From the NCBI RefSeq assembly GCF_014192285.1, contig NZ_JACHXQ010000001.1, positions 434,001 to 498,000 on the forward strand: a DNA stretch of 64,000 nucleotides, written 5' to 3'. The first letter of the stretch is position 1, and every line of letters starts with the position of its first letter. A program made the translations under genes and the position numbers. Positions 35,805-44,185 of this stretch are shown piece by piece. The DNA comes from Halomonas fontilapidosi (GTDB lineage: Bacteria > Pseudomonadota > Gammaproteobacteria > Pseudomonadales > Halomonadaceae). Below the pieces are notes generated by a model. That model saw only the letters and a program-made list of their open reading frames with translations, ran no database searches and was not told the DNA's origin.

Positions 35805-37004
35805 CTAGAAGCGCCCCATCAGGATATCGGTCTTTTCCAGGGCATCGATATAACACGCCTGCAGCCGCTGAACCGAATGTTCGGAGGTATTCTCCGCTAA
35901 CTGCTGCTCGTACTCCTCGCAGATGGCCAGAATGGCGCCGAGGTGACCTTCATGCTGCTCGAGCGCCTGAAGGATTCTCTCGGCAAGAGGCAACTCGGCT
36001 AGCAGAGCCTCCTGATCCTCGTCGAGCAGCGCCGACATCATCGAGAACAGGCCCGTGGTGAAGGCCTCTTCGGGATCAATCGTGCGGAAGGGCTCGGCAA
36101 GGTTCTGGCACATGAAGGCTCGGATCAAGGCCATCCTGAGCGTGATCCGTGATGATGGCATGTAACTGGCCAGCGACATCGTCATCACCAGCCTGCGAAG
36201 CTCATTGAGTCCGATCACCTGTATCGCCCGGCGCAGGTCCGACTGCTGCTGGCGCTGGCCGAAATAGCTCGAATTGGCGCGACGCAGGATGGCCACATGC
36301 AAATGCGGCATCTGCAGAAGAAGGTCATGAAGACGAGCGAGGTCAACGTCGTCGCGATAGAGCTCATTGATAAGCCTGAGCTGCGCAGCACGATTGCCGT
36401 GCCGTCCCCGCGGCTTGGATACGTGGTAGTGTGGCCGTGACAGATAGCGACCATTCACATAATCGCAGCCACCCGCAAGGCATTGCTCGAGCTGTTCATG
36501 GTCCTGAACATGTTCGGCAAGCAATCGAAACCCCCTCACCTTGAGGGATTGCAACCTCTCCACGTCGAGAGGGCGAGAAGCATCGATCTCGATAATGTCG
36601 GCAATGCTCTCCCCGTCGGCATCCAACACACCATCAATGGTGTCGGGTACAGCGATGCGGTATCTCCGCTCACGAATCCTTCTCAGGCTGTCAGCCACCT
36701 CCGGCGTAATCTCCAGACTAGGGGGCAAGCAGATAACGACGCGAGCGGCTGGCGTCGGCAGAAGATCCTGACGCACCAGCCACTCGCTGGGCAGTTCGAT
36801 GAACAGCTCTCTTGAAGCCAATCGCTGTCCATCATCAATTTCATACAGGGCCGCACTCAAGGCTCTCGCCGTGTTGCTCACAGGATCATCATGATCACTG
36901 TCATGCTGCTGATAGACGAGACGGTCGGCCACGTGAGAATAGTCAGCGTCGTGGATCGGGTGCATTGCGATGGTAAAATTGTCCGCCCCCTCTTGTCCTG
37001 CCAT
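35805..37004 (-). CDS. EAL/HDOD-domain protein (YuxH/CdgJ-like)
   Basis: A 399-residue cytoplasmic protein. The N-terminal half (1-195) is a degenerate EAL fold: HPIHDADYSHVADRLVYQQ at the place where active enzymes have the E-x-L metal ligand, FRLLAEHVQDHEQLEQCLAGGCDYVNGRYLSRP (in parts: LLAEHVQDHEQ, GCDYVNGRYLSRP) at its end. The C-terminal half (about 200-395) is HDOD, with MPHLHVAILRRANSSYFG and IGLNELRRLVMTMSL. Known EAL-HDOD proteins such as Vibrio CdgJ bind c-di-GMP poorly and influence motility. It diverges from the second motA gene, which suggests a link to motility (inference). Confidence 0.88.
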   Translation of the reverse strand: MAGQEGADNFTIAMHPIHDADYSHVADRLVYQQHDSDHDDPVSNTARALSAALYEIDDGQRLASRELFIELPSEWLVRQDLLPTPAARVVICLPPSLEITPEVADSLRRIRERRYRIAVPDTIDGVLDADGESIADIIEIDASRPLDVERLQSLKVRGFRLLAEHVQDHEQLEQCLAGGCDYVNGRYLSRPHYHVSKPRGRHGNRAAQLRLINELYRDDVDLARLHDLLLQMPHLHVAILRRANSSYFGQRQQQSDLRRAIQVIGLNELRRLVMTMSLASYMPSSRITLRMALIRAFMCQNLAEPFRTIDPEEAFTTGLFSMMSALLDEDQEALLAELPLAERILQALEQHEGHLGAILAICEEYEQQLAENTSEHSVQRLQACYIDALEKTDILMGRF

Positions 37005-37127
37005 TCTCTCTCACTCCCTTCGATGAATAGCTGCTCCAAGCAGGCTGGAAAGCCGTTCTGGGCAGCTGATGCAGAGCCAAGGTTATCACCCTTTCCAGGA
37101 AGTGTCCGTGCGCAGCAGCAGCAAGAT

Positions 37128-37154
37128 TAAAGTATCCTGCTCGCCGTCCGATAA
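37128..37154 (+). promoter_or_regulatory. Predicted FliA (sigma-28) promoter of the second stator operon
   Basis: TAAAGTAT, 11 nt, then TCCGATAA: a perfect TAAA, 15-nt spacing, and 7 of 8 matches in the -10. It ends 39 nt before the ATG at 37194, in the divergent gap with the EAL/HDOD gene. It suggests that both stator pairs belong to the FliA regulon. Confidence 0.78.
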
Positions 37155-37193
37155 CGTCTATATGCCTTTGCCGCCTACTCTCCGGAGCCGTGT

Positions 37194-38015
37194 ATGAACC
37201 CCTCGACACTGATCGGAATACTGGCCAGCTGCGTGCTGCTCGCCAGCGTTCTGCTCTTCACCGCCGAATCACCGCAAAGCTTCATCAACCTGCCGGGCCT
37301 CGGGATCGTCGTGGCTGGCACGCTGGCCGCAACGTTCATCAGCTACCCCCTCAAGGAAGTACTCAGGGTCGTTCGCCTGGTGGCCATCGTCTTTCGCCGC
37401 GAAAACACCTATATTCGCGACGATATCAAGGAGTTGGTGGATATCTCCCGGCTCTGGCTCAAGGGAGATGTGCGCGCGGTAGAGGCCTCCCTGGAGCAGA
37501 CTCGCAACCCTTTCCTGCGCACCGGCATACAACTGGTGATTGCCAATACCAAGGAAGATGAGATTTTCGACCTCCTGCGCTGGCGAATCTCCCGGCTAAA
37601 GGCCCGCGAACACGCTGAAGCTCAGATCTTCCGTACCATGGCTACCTATGCCCCCGCCTTCGGGATGATTGGCACCCTGGTAGGCCTGGTCAACATGTTG
37701 GAGGTCATGGAAGCCGGTGACCTGCATGTGATCGGACCACGCATGGCCGTTGCTCTGCTCACTACCTTCTACGGCATACTGCTGGCTAACCTGGTGTTCA
37801 AGCCCGTGGCCGTGAAGCTCGAGCGTCGCACCGAGGAGCGCCTGATTGCAATGAACATGGTGCTCGAAGGCATCTCCCTGATCACCAAGCGCCGCCTGCC
37901 ATCGTTCATCGAGGAGACGCTGAACTCCTTTGTCGCCAACTACCATGACGAGATTCGCGACCCGGAATCTCCAGCCGAGCGTCGTGACAAAGGTGAGACC
38001 GGTCAGCATGCGTGA
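37194..38015 (+). CDS. Second flagellar stator protein, MotA/PomA/MotC family
   Basis: A 273-residue MotA-family membrane protein of the shorter PomA/MotC class: N-terminal helix pair (STLIGILASCVLLASVLLF and LPGLGIVVAGTLAATFIS), a cytoplasmic loop, and the C-terminal pair (MATYAPAFGMIGTLVGLVNML, then MAVALLTTFYGILLANLVF). It is clearly different from motA at 11528 (290 residues). Together with the next gene it makes a second stator unit. Ion specificity (sodium or proton) cannot be read safely from the sequence. A predicted FliA promoter precedes it. Confidence 0.92.
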   Translation: MNPSTLIGILASCVLLASVLLFTAESPQSFINLPGLGIVVAGTLAATFISYPLKEVLRVVRLVAIVFRRENTYIRDDIKELVDISRLWLKGDVRAVEASLEQTRNPFLRTGIQLVIANTKEDEIFDLLRWRISRLKAREHAEAQIFRTMATYAPAFGMIGTLVGLVNMLEVMEAGDLHVIGPRMAVALLTTFYGILLANLVFKPVAVKLERRTEERLIAMNMVLEGISLITKRRLPSFIEETLNSFVANYHDEIRDPESPAERRDKGETGQHA

Positions 38016-38703
38016 CAGGGACATCCGCCAGGCGCTCAGCCCGCCTGGCCAGGGTCATGATGACGGAGAAAGCTGGCTCATGAGCTATCTGGACGTCCTG
38101 ACCCTGCTGATCACGCTCTTCGTCCTTCTACTGTCGATGACAGGCAATGGCCAGGCCACCCGCGGTAGCCAGCTCTCCGGCGATCACGCACAAGCGATTT
38201 CCCCTGCGGCGCAATCAGCCGCCATGGACATCTCGCCAGGACTCGCGCCGATGGCCTCCGGTATAAAGCCCCGCCATGAGGGACTGCAGCCTGGATTTAC
38301 CGATTTGGGTATTGAGGGCGTCAGCGTGGCCGAGGGCGATAGGGGGATCACGCTACGCATAGACAATAACCTGCTGTTCTCCAGTGGGCAGGCCAGCCTC
38401 ACCCCCCGTGGACAGAGGGTATTGCAAGACCTGATGGAAACGCTTGAGACATTTGACGGACGGATATCGGTCGAGGGGCATACTGACAACATCCCCATTT
38501 CCACCAACCGCTTTCCCTCTAACTGGGAGCTATCCACCGGGCGGGCGACCTCGGTACTTCGCTACCTCGCTGACGCTGGCCTGCTTGAAACGCGACTGCG
38601 AGCCATCGGCTATGCCGATACACAGCCCTTGGAGAGCAACGACACACCCCGTGGACGCGCAGCCAACCGCCGAGTTGAGCTACTCCTGACCCGGGAACCA
38701 TGA
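38008..38703 (+). CDS. Second flagellar stator protein, MotB/PomB/MotD family
   Basis: A 231-residue stator anchor. I start at the ATG at 38008, overlapping the motA-like gene by 8 nt; the frame further upstream is inside that gene. The membrane helix SYLDVLTLLITLFVLLLSM carries the ion-binding Asp at residue 29. The OmpA-like domain follows (LLFSSGQASLTPRG, VEGHTDNIPISTNRFPSNWELS, RGRAANRRVELLL). It is shorter than motB (318), with a brief linker. The hydrophobic LFVLLLS after the Asp resembles PomB more than E. coli MotB, which weakly favours sodium use (inference). Confidence 0.92.
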   Translation: MRDRDIRQALSPPGQGHDDGESWLMSYLDVLTLLITLFVLLLSMTGNGQATRGSQLSGDHAQAISPAAQSAAMDISPGLAPMASGIKPRHEGLQPGFTDLGIEGVSVAEGDRGITLRIDNNLLFSSGQASLTPRGQRVLQDLMETLETFDGRISVEGHTDNIPISTNRFPSNWELSTGRATSVLRYLADAGLLETRLRAIGYADTQPLESNDTPRGRAANRRVELLLTREP

Positions 38704-38745
38704 AGATCAATTCAGCGGTGAGGCGCTGAGGAAAAGGGCAAGCCT

Positions 38746-39552
38746 ATGAGTTATTGCGCAATGACGGAGGGTCGCTGCGGGCGGTGTGAAGGGGACCTCC
38801 CTTTCGAGTTCACCATGGCATTCCAGCCGATCGTCGACGTCAGTGAAGCACGCATCATCATGTACGAAGCGCTTGTACGCGGCCCGCAAGGGGAGTCGGC
38901 GTGGAGCATACTCTCCCGCGTGACCGACGATCTCCTTTACCGCTTCGACCAGGCCTGCAGGGTCCGCGCCATCGAGCTGGCCAGCAGACTGGGTATGCAG
39001 CAAGACCTCTCGATCAATTTTTTGCCCAACGCGGTCTACGAACCCGAGGCGTGCATCCAGGCCACGCTCGAGGTCTGCGATCGCGTGGCCTGGCCCACCA
39101 GCCGGATAGTGTTCGAGATCACCGAGACGGAGCGTGTCAACGACCGGCGCCACCTGCACCGAATCATCGAAAGCTATCGCGCCAAGGGATTCAAGACCGC
39201 GCTTGACGACTTCGGCAACGGCTTTGCCAACCTGGACATGCTGACGGACCTCAGGCCTGACCACCTCAAGGTCGACCGCGACCTGGTGATGGGCTGCAAC
39301 AAGGACCTCAGACGACAGGCGCTGATTCGGGCCGTCAAGGGTCTGGGGGATGAATTGGGTATGCTGCTGGTCGCGGAAGGTGTCGAAACCCGCGGCGAGG
39401 CGATATGGCTGGCCAGCGTGGGCATCACACGACAGCAGGGCTTTTATTACGCACGGCCGGCGGTCGAGTCCTTAAGCGAGAACCTAGGTCCCATGCTGGC
39501 CAACCTGAAGGAAGCGGCAGAAGCTTATAAGTCACCAAGAGATGCAAGCTGA
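38746..39552 (+). CDS. Stand-alone EAL-domain c-di-GMP phosphodiesterase
   Basis: A 268-residue cytoplasmic EAL protein with all catalytic motifs: YEALVRG, the Asn in LSINFLPNA, FEITETERV, ALDDFGNGFANL, LKVDRDLV, and VAEGVETRGE. It therefore probably hydrolyses c-di-GMP to pGpG, which would release a YcgR-type motor brake. The first 15 residues contain three cysteines (C4, C11, C14, the last two as CGRC), a possible redox or metal site. It lies 42 nt after the second stator pair and is likely co-transcribed. Confidence 0.92.
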   Translation: MSYCAMTEGRCGRCEGDLPFEFTMAFQPIVDVSEARIIMYEALVRGPQGESAWSILSRVTDDLLYRFDQACRVRAIELASRLGMQQDLSINFLPNAVYEPEACIQATLEVCDRVAWPTSRIVFEITETERVNDRRHLHRIIESYRAKGFKTALDDFGNGFANLDMLTDLRPDHLKVDRDLVMGCNKDLRRQALIRAVKGLGDELGMLLVAEGVETRGEAIWLASVGITRQQGFYYARPAVESLSENLGPMLANLKEAAEAYKSPRDAS

Positions 39553-39598
39553 GCTCTGCGAGCCAACTTGCCGCAACTCGCGGCTCAAGCGATGCCCC

Positions 39599-39635
39599 CA
39601 GGGCAATCGCACGTCGAGATCCCAGGGCTATCGCA
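39599..39635. repeat. Two ISAs1-like terminal repeat copies
   Basis: CAGGGCAATCGCA (39599-39611) and CAGGGCTATCGCA (39623-39635) differ at one position and are direct repeats 24 nt apart. They resemble the CAGGGC-starting ends of ISAs1-family elements, and an ISAs1-type transposase tail lies just downstream. Two stacked ends suggest more than one insertion at this point. Confidence 0.5.
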
Positions 39636-39666
39636 GTTGAGCGAACTGACGAATGAGGCTCAGTAT

Positions 39667-39840
39667 TTAGTCGTCATTCCAGCCTGCTTGCTTTCGCTTG
39701 CCTTTCATTGACCCTTTGGAAGGCTCCAACTTGGCGACGTTGAACGCCAGTCGGCGCGGCAGGGCCAGGTTCTCAGGGCCATGATCTCGGGGATGGCGGC
39801 TCTGGTCTTCCTGCATCGTGACGTCCAGCACCCAGTGGAG
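39667..39840 (-). pseudogene. ISAs1-family transposase, C-terminal remnant
   Basis: The minus strand encodes LHWVLDVTMQEDQSRHPRDH, continuing ENLALPRRLAFNVAKLEPSKG and ending GKRKQAGWNDD before a stop at 39667-39669. This is the characteristic C-terminus of ISAs1-family DDE transposases. Only about 57 residues remain; upstream the frame is lost at the junction with the IS1380 remnant near 39843. It is non-functional. Confidence 0.85.
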
Positions 39841-39842
39841 GC

Positions 39843-40495
39843 GATTTTACCGACAACGACACGCTGGAGGCCTTGGAAGAACGCGGCATCGAGTACGTGG
39901 GGCGACTGCGCAGTCACTCGGGGCTTCAGAAGCTAGCGGCACCGTACCTGAAGCGCCCACCAGGCCGGACACCCGAACAGCCACGGGAGTGGTGCCACGG
40001 CCTTGAGTCCCAAGCCGGTTCCTGGCCAACGCCGCGGCGCGTCGTGCTGGTGGTGCAGGAGCTCCCCGATGACCTACTGCTTCATGCCTTCTTCCTGGTC
40101 ACCAACCTCGGCAAGTTCGACTGGCCGCCGGAGAAGGTCCTGGCGCTGTACCGCAAGCGTGGCAGCGCCGAGGCGCACATGGGCGAGGTGAAGTCGGCGC
40201 TCGATGTACACCTTTCGTCGACCGATCGCGGTGTCTGCGCCTCCACCATCCAGGACGTGATGGCCCGCAACGAAGTGAGCCTGCTGCTGAGCCTCTACGC
40301 CTACCAGGTCCTGCCTGGGCTGCGGCGCTTGCTGGAGAGCCGTACGCCCTGATGCGGCTGCGCGAGCAGGTGCTCAAGGACGCGGCGACGTTGTCGCTGC
40401 ATACCCGGCGCATCTCGGTTCACCTCGGCGATGCGGCCGACAAATGGTGGCCCACCTTGCTTAAGGGGCTACCTCGGCTGACCGCCCTAGTCTGA
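39843..40495 (+). pseudogene. IS1380-family transposase, 5'-truncated and frameshifted
   Basis: From 39843 the frame reads DFTDNDTLEALEERGIEYVG and continues to a stop at 40350-40352; it contains VLALYRKRGSAEAHMGEVKSALDVHLSS (in parts: LYRKRGSAEAHMGEVK), the family's late catalytic region. The rest of the C-terminus continues in another frame (MRLREQVLKDAATLSLHTRRI, shown as REQVLKDAATLSLHTRR) to a stop at 40493-40495. The N-terminal half is missing. A dead remnant joined directly to the ISAs1 fragment. Confidence 0.85.
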
Positions 40496-40802
40496 CTCCC
40501 GGCGTCACCACGATCTATGCAGCAGGCAAGGCGACCACAAAGGGGGTCGGCGGGGACGGCTGCGCTGACGCTCGACATCAATTCTTAAAAGTCATGAAAA
40601 GACCAGTCAAAACCGATTCAGGTATATAACAACCGTCTATCAAGCGACCGCATGACGTTGAAGTGGGCCTATACGGCAACCCGTCGGTTGAAAACCCTCA
40701 TTCGTCATCGTGATGAATGAGGCGGGGTGAATACATGCCCTGATGAGATGACGGCGACAGACACAGGTCAAGACGCCAAGAGCAGAGATTATGGGAATCG
40801 CG
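40496..40802. other. Intergenic region between IS remnant and metZ
   Basis: A 307-nt non-coding stretch. Apart from the hairpin at 40691-40722, I see no gene. The section around 40580-40650 is AT-rich (AAAAGTCATGAAAAGACC, TATATAACAACC) and may be the edge of the inserted elements. No target-site duplication or intact IS end could be recognised. Confidence 0.6.
40691..40722 (-). terminator. Intrinsic terminator of the metZ operon
   Basis: On the minus strand CCTCATTC (complement of 40715-40722) pairs with GAATGAGG (complement of 40696-40703), with additional pairing in the loop, followed by GTTTTC. It lies about 80 nt past the metZ stop and should end the minus-strand operon. Confidence 0.7.
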
Positions 40803-41999
40803 TCACACCAGGGCGTCGAGCCCCCGGGCAAGGTCGGCGCGGATGTCTTCCATGGCCTCCAGGCCGACCGCGATACGGATCAGCCCCTCGGTGATCCCGG
40901 CGGCCGCCTTCTGCGCCTCCGAGAGTCGCCCATGGGTGGTGGTGGCGGGATGGGTGATGGTGGTCTTGACGTCTCCCAGGTTACCGGTGATGGAGAGCAT
41001 GCGCGTCGCATCGATCACCGACCAGGCCGCCTCGCGTCCCCCCTTCACCTCGACGCCCAGCACTGCGCCATAGCCCTGCTGCTGGCGACTGGCGAGTTCG
41101 TGTTGGGGGTGCGTGACCAGGCCGCTGTAATGGACCCGCGCCACGGCGGGATGCCCCTCCAGCCACTCGGCAAGGATCCGGGCGTTCTCGCAATGCGCCC
41201 GCATGCGCAGGTTGAGGGTCTCCAGGCCCTTGGTGAAGAGCCAGGCATTGAAGGGGCTCAGGCAGGGGCCGCAGGTGCGCACCACCCCGAACACTTCCTC
41301 AAGTTCCTTGTCACGTCCTACCACGGCCCCGCCGACTGCCCTGCCCTGCCCATCCAGGTACTTGGTGGCGGAATGGATCACCAGGTCGGCCCCCAGGGCA
41401 ATCGGCTTTTGCAGCGCCGGGGTCAGAAAGCAGTTGTCGATGGCCAGTAGCGCCTCGTGGCGGCGAGCGATACTCGCCAGCGCGGCGATGTCCACCACCT
41501 CGGAGAGCGGGTTGGACGGCGTCTCGGCAAACAGCAGCCGGGTGGCCGGGGTGACTGCCGCTTCCCAGGCCTCGAGGCTGGAAAGCTCGACGTAGCGGGT
41601 GGTGATACCGAACTTGCCCAGATACTTGTCGAACAGGCTGACCGTGGAGCCGAACAGCGACCGCGAGGCGACGATCTCGTCGCCGGACTGAAGCAGGGCC
41701 AGCGCGGTGGAAAGGATCGCCGCCATGCCGGAACTGGTGGCCACACAGCGCTCGCCCCCCTCCATGGCCGCCAGGCGCTGCTCGAAGGTACGCACCGTGG
41801 GGTTGGTGAAACGTGAATAGACGTTGCCCGGCGCCTCGCCACTGAACTTGGCGGCTGCCTCGGCCGCGCTGTCATAGACGAAACTCGAGGTCGGAAAGAT
41901 CGGCTCGCCATGCTCCTGCTCGTGGGTGCGCTGGTGACCGGCACGAATGGCCAGGGTCTCGAGCGCCCATTGCTGCTGCGATGTCGGATCCTGCTGCAT
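40803..41999 (-). CDS. metZ: O-succinylhomoserine sulfhydrylase MetZ
   Basis: MetZ condenses O-succinylhomoserine with sulfide to homocysteine in methionine synthesis. The 398-residue product is a Cys/Met-metabolism PLP enzyme: YSRFTNPTVRTFEQRLAAME, SSGMAAILSTALALL, FAETPSNPLSEVVDI, and the PLP-lysine motif HSATKYLDGQGR. I start at the ATG complementing 41997-41999 (MQQDPTSQQQW); the frame upstream overlaps purF and is unlike MetZ. It follows purF by 10 nt, an order also known in Pseudomonas. Confidence 0.94.
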   Translation of the reverse strand: MQQDPTSQQQWALETLAIRAGHQRTHEQEHGEPIFPTSSFVYDSAAEAAAKFSGEAPGNVYSRFTNPTVRTFEQRLAAMEGGERCVATSSGMAAILSTALALLQSGDEIVASRSLFGSTVSLFDKYLGKFGITTRYVELSSLEAWEAAVTPATRLLFAETPSNPLSEVVDIAALASIARRHEALLAIDNCFLTPALQKPIALGADLVIHSATKYLDGQGRAVGGAVVGRDKELEEVFGVVRTCGPCLSPFNAWLFTKGLETLNLRMRAHCENARILAEWLEGHPAVARVHYSGLVTHPQHELASRQQQGYGAVLGVEVKGGREAAWSVIDATRMLSITGNLGDVKTTITHPATTTHGRLSEAQKAAAGITEGLIRIAVGLEAMEDIRADLARGLDALV

Positions 42000-42009
42000 G
42001 ACGTGCCCC

Positions 42010-43533
42010 TTAGTCGTCGATGTCGTCTTCCTGATTGTGCATCCCCACCAGGGCATGATCGCCCGCGCTGCGCTGCGCCTTGGCGTCATCACTGCGCGAG
42101 GCCTCGAGATCCGACAGGTAATGCTCGTCGATATCGCCGGTGACATAGCGGCCGTCGAACACCGAGCAGTCGAAGGCCTCGAGTTCCGGGTTCACCTCCC
42201 GGCAGGCGGCCTTGAGGTCGTCGAGGTCCTGATAGAAGATCCGGTCGGCACCGATCAGCTCCCCCACCTCGGCCTCGCTGCGCCCATGCGCGATCAGCTC
42301 GCTGGCCGCCGGCATGTCGATGCCGTAGACGTTGGGATAGCGCACGGGTGGCGCGGCCGAGGCGAAGTAGACCTTGCGCGCACCGGCCTCACGGGCCATC
42401 TGGATGATCTGCTTGCAGGTCGTGCCACGTACGATGGAGTCGTCCACCAGCAGCACGTTCTTGTCCTTGAACTCGACGCCGATGGCATTGAGCTTCTGTC
42501 GCACCGACTTCTTGCGCTGGGTCTGACCCGGCATGATGAAGGTCCGCCCGATATAGCGGTTCTTCATGAAGCCCTCGCGATAGGTCACACCCAGGTGTTG
42601 GGCCAGCTCCAGGGCGGAGGTGCGCGAGGTATCGGGAATCGGAATCACCACGTCGATGTCGTGCGCCGGCCATTCGTTCTGGATGCGATCGCCGAGCTTG
42701 CGCCCCATCTGCATGCGGGTGCCGTAGACATAGGCGCCGTCGAGGATGGAGTCGGGGCGTGCCAGATAGACATGCTCGAAGATACAGGAGGTGAGTCGCG
42801 GATGGTCGGCGCACTGCTGGGTATGGATGGCACCGGTCATGTCGACGAAGATCGCCTCACCGGGCGCCAGGTCACGATGCAGGTCGAAGCCACCGACGTC
42901 GAGGGCCACTGACTCGGAGGCGATCATCACCTCCTGCCCCTCGCCCTCGTCGCGGGTGCCGAACACCACTGGGCGGATCCCGTGGGGGTCACGGAAGGCC
43001 ACCAGGCCCACGCCGTTGATGATCGCCACTGCGGCATAGCCGCCTCGGCAGCGGCGGTGGACGCGACGCACGGCGTCGAAGATGTCGCCGGGCGCCAGGT
43101 GCAGGCCCTGCTTGCCCAACTCATGGGCGAAGACGTTGAGCAGCACCTCAGAGTCGGAGCTGGTGTTGATATGGCGCAGGTCGGAGGAGAACAGCTCCTG
43201 CTTGAGCTGGTCGGAATTGGTCAAGTTGCCGTTGTGAGCCAGGGTGATGCCGTAGGGCGAATTGACGTAAAACGGCTGCGATTCCGCCTCGCTGGAGGAA
43301 CCGGCGGTGGGATAGCGCACATGCCCGATACCCAGGTTGCCCTTCAGGCGCGCCATGTGGCGGGTATGGAAGACGTCCCGCACCAGGCCGTTGCTCTTGC
43401 GCAGCAGAAAGCGGCCATCATGCCAGGTCATCATGCCGGCGGCATCCTGACCGCGATGCTGGAGCACCGTCAGGGCGTCATAGATGCCCTGGTTCACCGC
43501 CTGCTTGGCCATCAGGCCCACGATACCGCACAT
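42010..43533 (-). CDS. purF: Amidophosphoribosyltransferase PurF
   Basis: PurF makes phosphoribosylamine from PRPP and glutamine, the first step of purine synthesis. The 507-residue product starts MCGIVGLMA, whose Cys2 becomes the catalytic N-terminal nucleophile of the glutaminase domain. The PRPP-binding loop of the transferase domain, [17 protein letters not shown], is at about residue 365. Length matches E. coli PurF (505). It lies between cvpA and metZ, as in other gammaproteobacteria. Confidence 0.97.
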   Translation of the reverse strand: MCGIVGLMAKQAVNQGIYDALTVLQHRGQDAAGMMTWHDGRFLLRKSNGLVRDVFHTRHMARLKGNLGIGHVRYPTAGSSSEAESQPFYVNSPYGITLAHNGNLTNSDQLKQELFSSDLRHINTSSDSEVLLNVFAHELGKQGLHLAPGDIFDAVRRVHRRCRGGYAAVAIINGVGLVAFRDPHGIRPVVFGTRDEGEGQEVMIASESVALDVGGFDLHRDLAPGEAIFVDMTGAIHTQQCADHPRLTSCIFEHVYLARPDSILDGAYVYGTRMQMGRKLGDRIQNEWPAHDIDVVIPIPDTSRTSALELAQHLGVTYREGFMKNRYIGRTFIMPGQTQRKKSVRQKLNAIGVEFKDKNVLLVDDSIVRGTTCKQIIQMAREAGARKVYFASAAPPVRYPNVYGIDMPAASELIAHGRSEAEVGELIGADRIFYQDLDDLKAACREVNPELEAFDCSVFDGRYVTGDIDEHYLSDLEASRSDDAKAQRSAGDHALVGMHNQEDDIDD

Positions 43534-43607
43534 TCCACCTTACCTCGCTTGCCTGGAGCTTGCTTTGAAGAGTCGGGCTAGACCGTGGTCCGGCCCGTTT
43601 TCATGTG

Positions 43608-44183
43608 TCAGGGCGTCGTTGCGTCGCCGTCCGCTGGCGGGACCTTGTCAGTGTCCGGTGCCGGCAGAGAGAGGTCGCGCAGCGATTCCGGCGCCTCGGG
43701 CAGACGCCCCTCCCAACCTTCGAGATGGCTCAGCGCCCAGTCCCGTAGCTGCTCGAAGGTCGGGCGCAGTTCGGCGTCCTGCCAGGCCTGCAGATTGGCC
43801 AGCGGCGTCAGATTGATCAGGATCGTCACCAGCACCAGGACCGCTGCCCCCTTGGCCATGCCGAAGGCGGCACCGGTCACGCGGTTCAGCAGCCCCATCC
43901 CGACCCACTCCACGGCCGCATGCAGCATGCGGATGACGATGCCGCAGAGCAGGATCACCGCGAAGATCACCAGCACGAAGGCCAGCACCAGACGCCCATC
44001 CGGGTTGTCGATCAGCCCGGCAAACAGATCCGCCACCGGCTCGGCCAGCAGGCGTGCCACCAGCAGGGCGATGATCCAGGCGGCCAGGCCCAGCGCCTCG
44101 CGAATCAGCCCGCGCAGCAGGCCGGTCAGCCCGGTCACCATCAGTACCGCCACGAACAGCCAGTCGATCCAGGTCAGCGCCAT
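43608..44183 (-). CDS. cvpA: CvpA family membrane protein
   Basis: CvpA was named for colicin V production and is linked to purF expression and envelope stress; its molecular role is unsettled. The 191-residue product begins TWIDWLFVAVLMVTGLTGLLRG and has four predicted membrane helices, followed by an acidic C-terminal tail. It is located directly upstream of purF, the standard CvpA position. The gap to the SPOR gene is 2 nt. Confidence 0.93.
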   Translation of the reverse strand: MALTWIDWLFVAVLMVTGLTGLLRGLIREALGLAAWIIALLVARLLAEPVADLFAGLIDNPDGRLVLAFVLVIFAVILLCGIVIRMLHAAVEWVGMGLLNRVTGAAFGMAKGAAVLVLVTILINLTPLANLQAWQDAELRPTFEQLRDWALSHLEGWEGRLPEAPESLRDLSLPAPDTDKVPPADGDATTP

Positions 44184-44185
44184 GC

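Noticed and set aside
39705-39917. 70-residue minus-strand frame as a separate gene
   Set aside because: It is a shifted reading across the ISAs1 transposase remnant and the IS1380 junction; the meaningful frame is another one.
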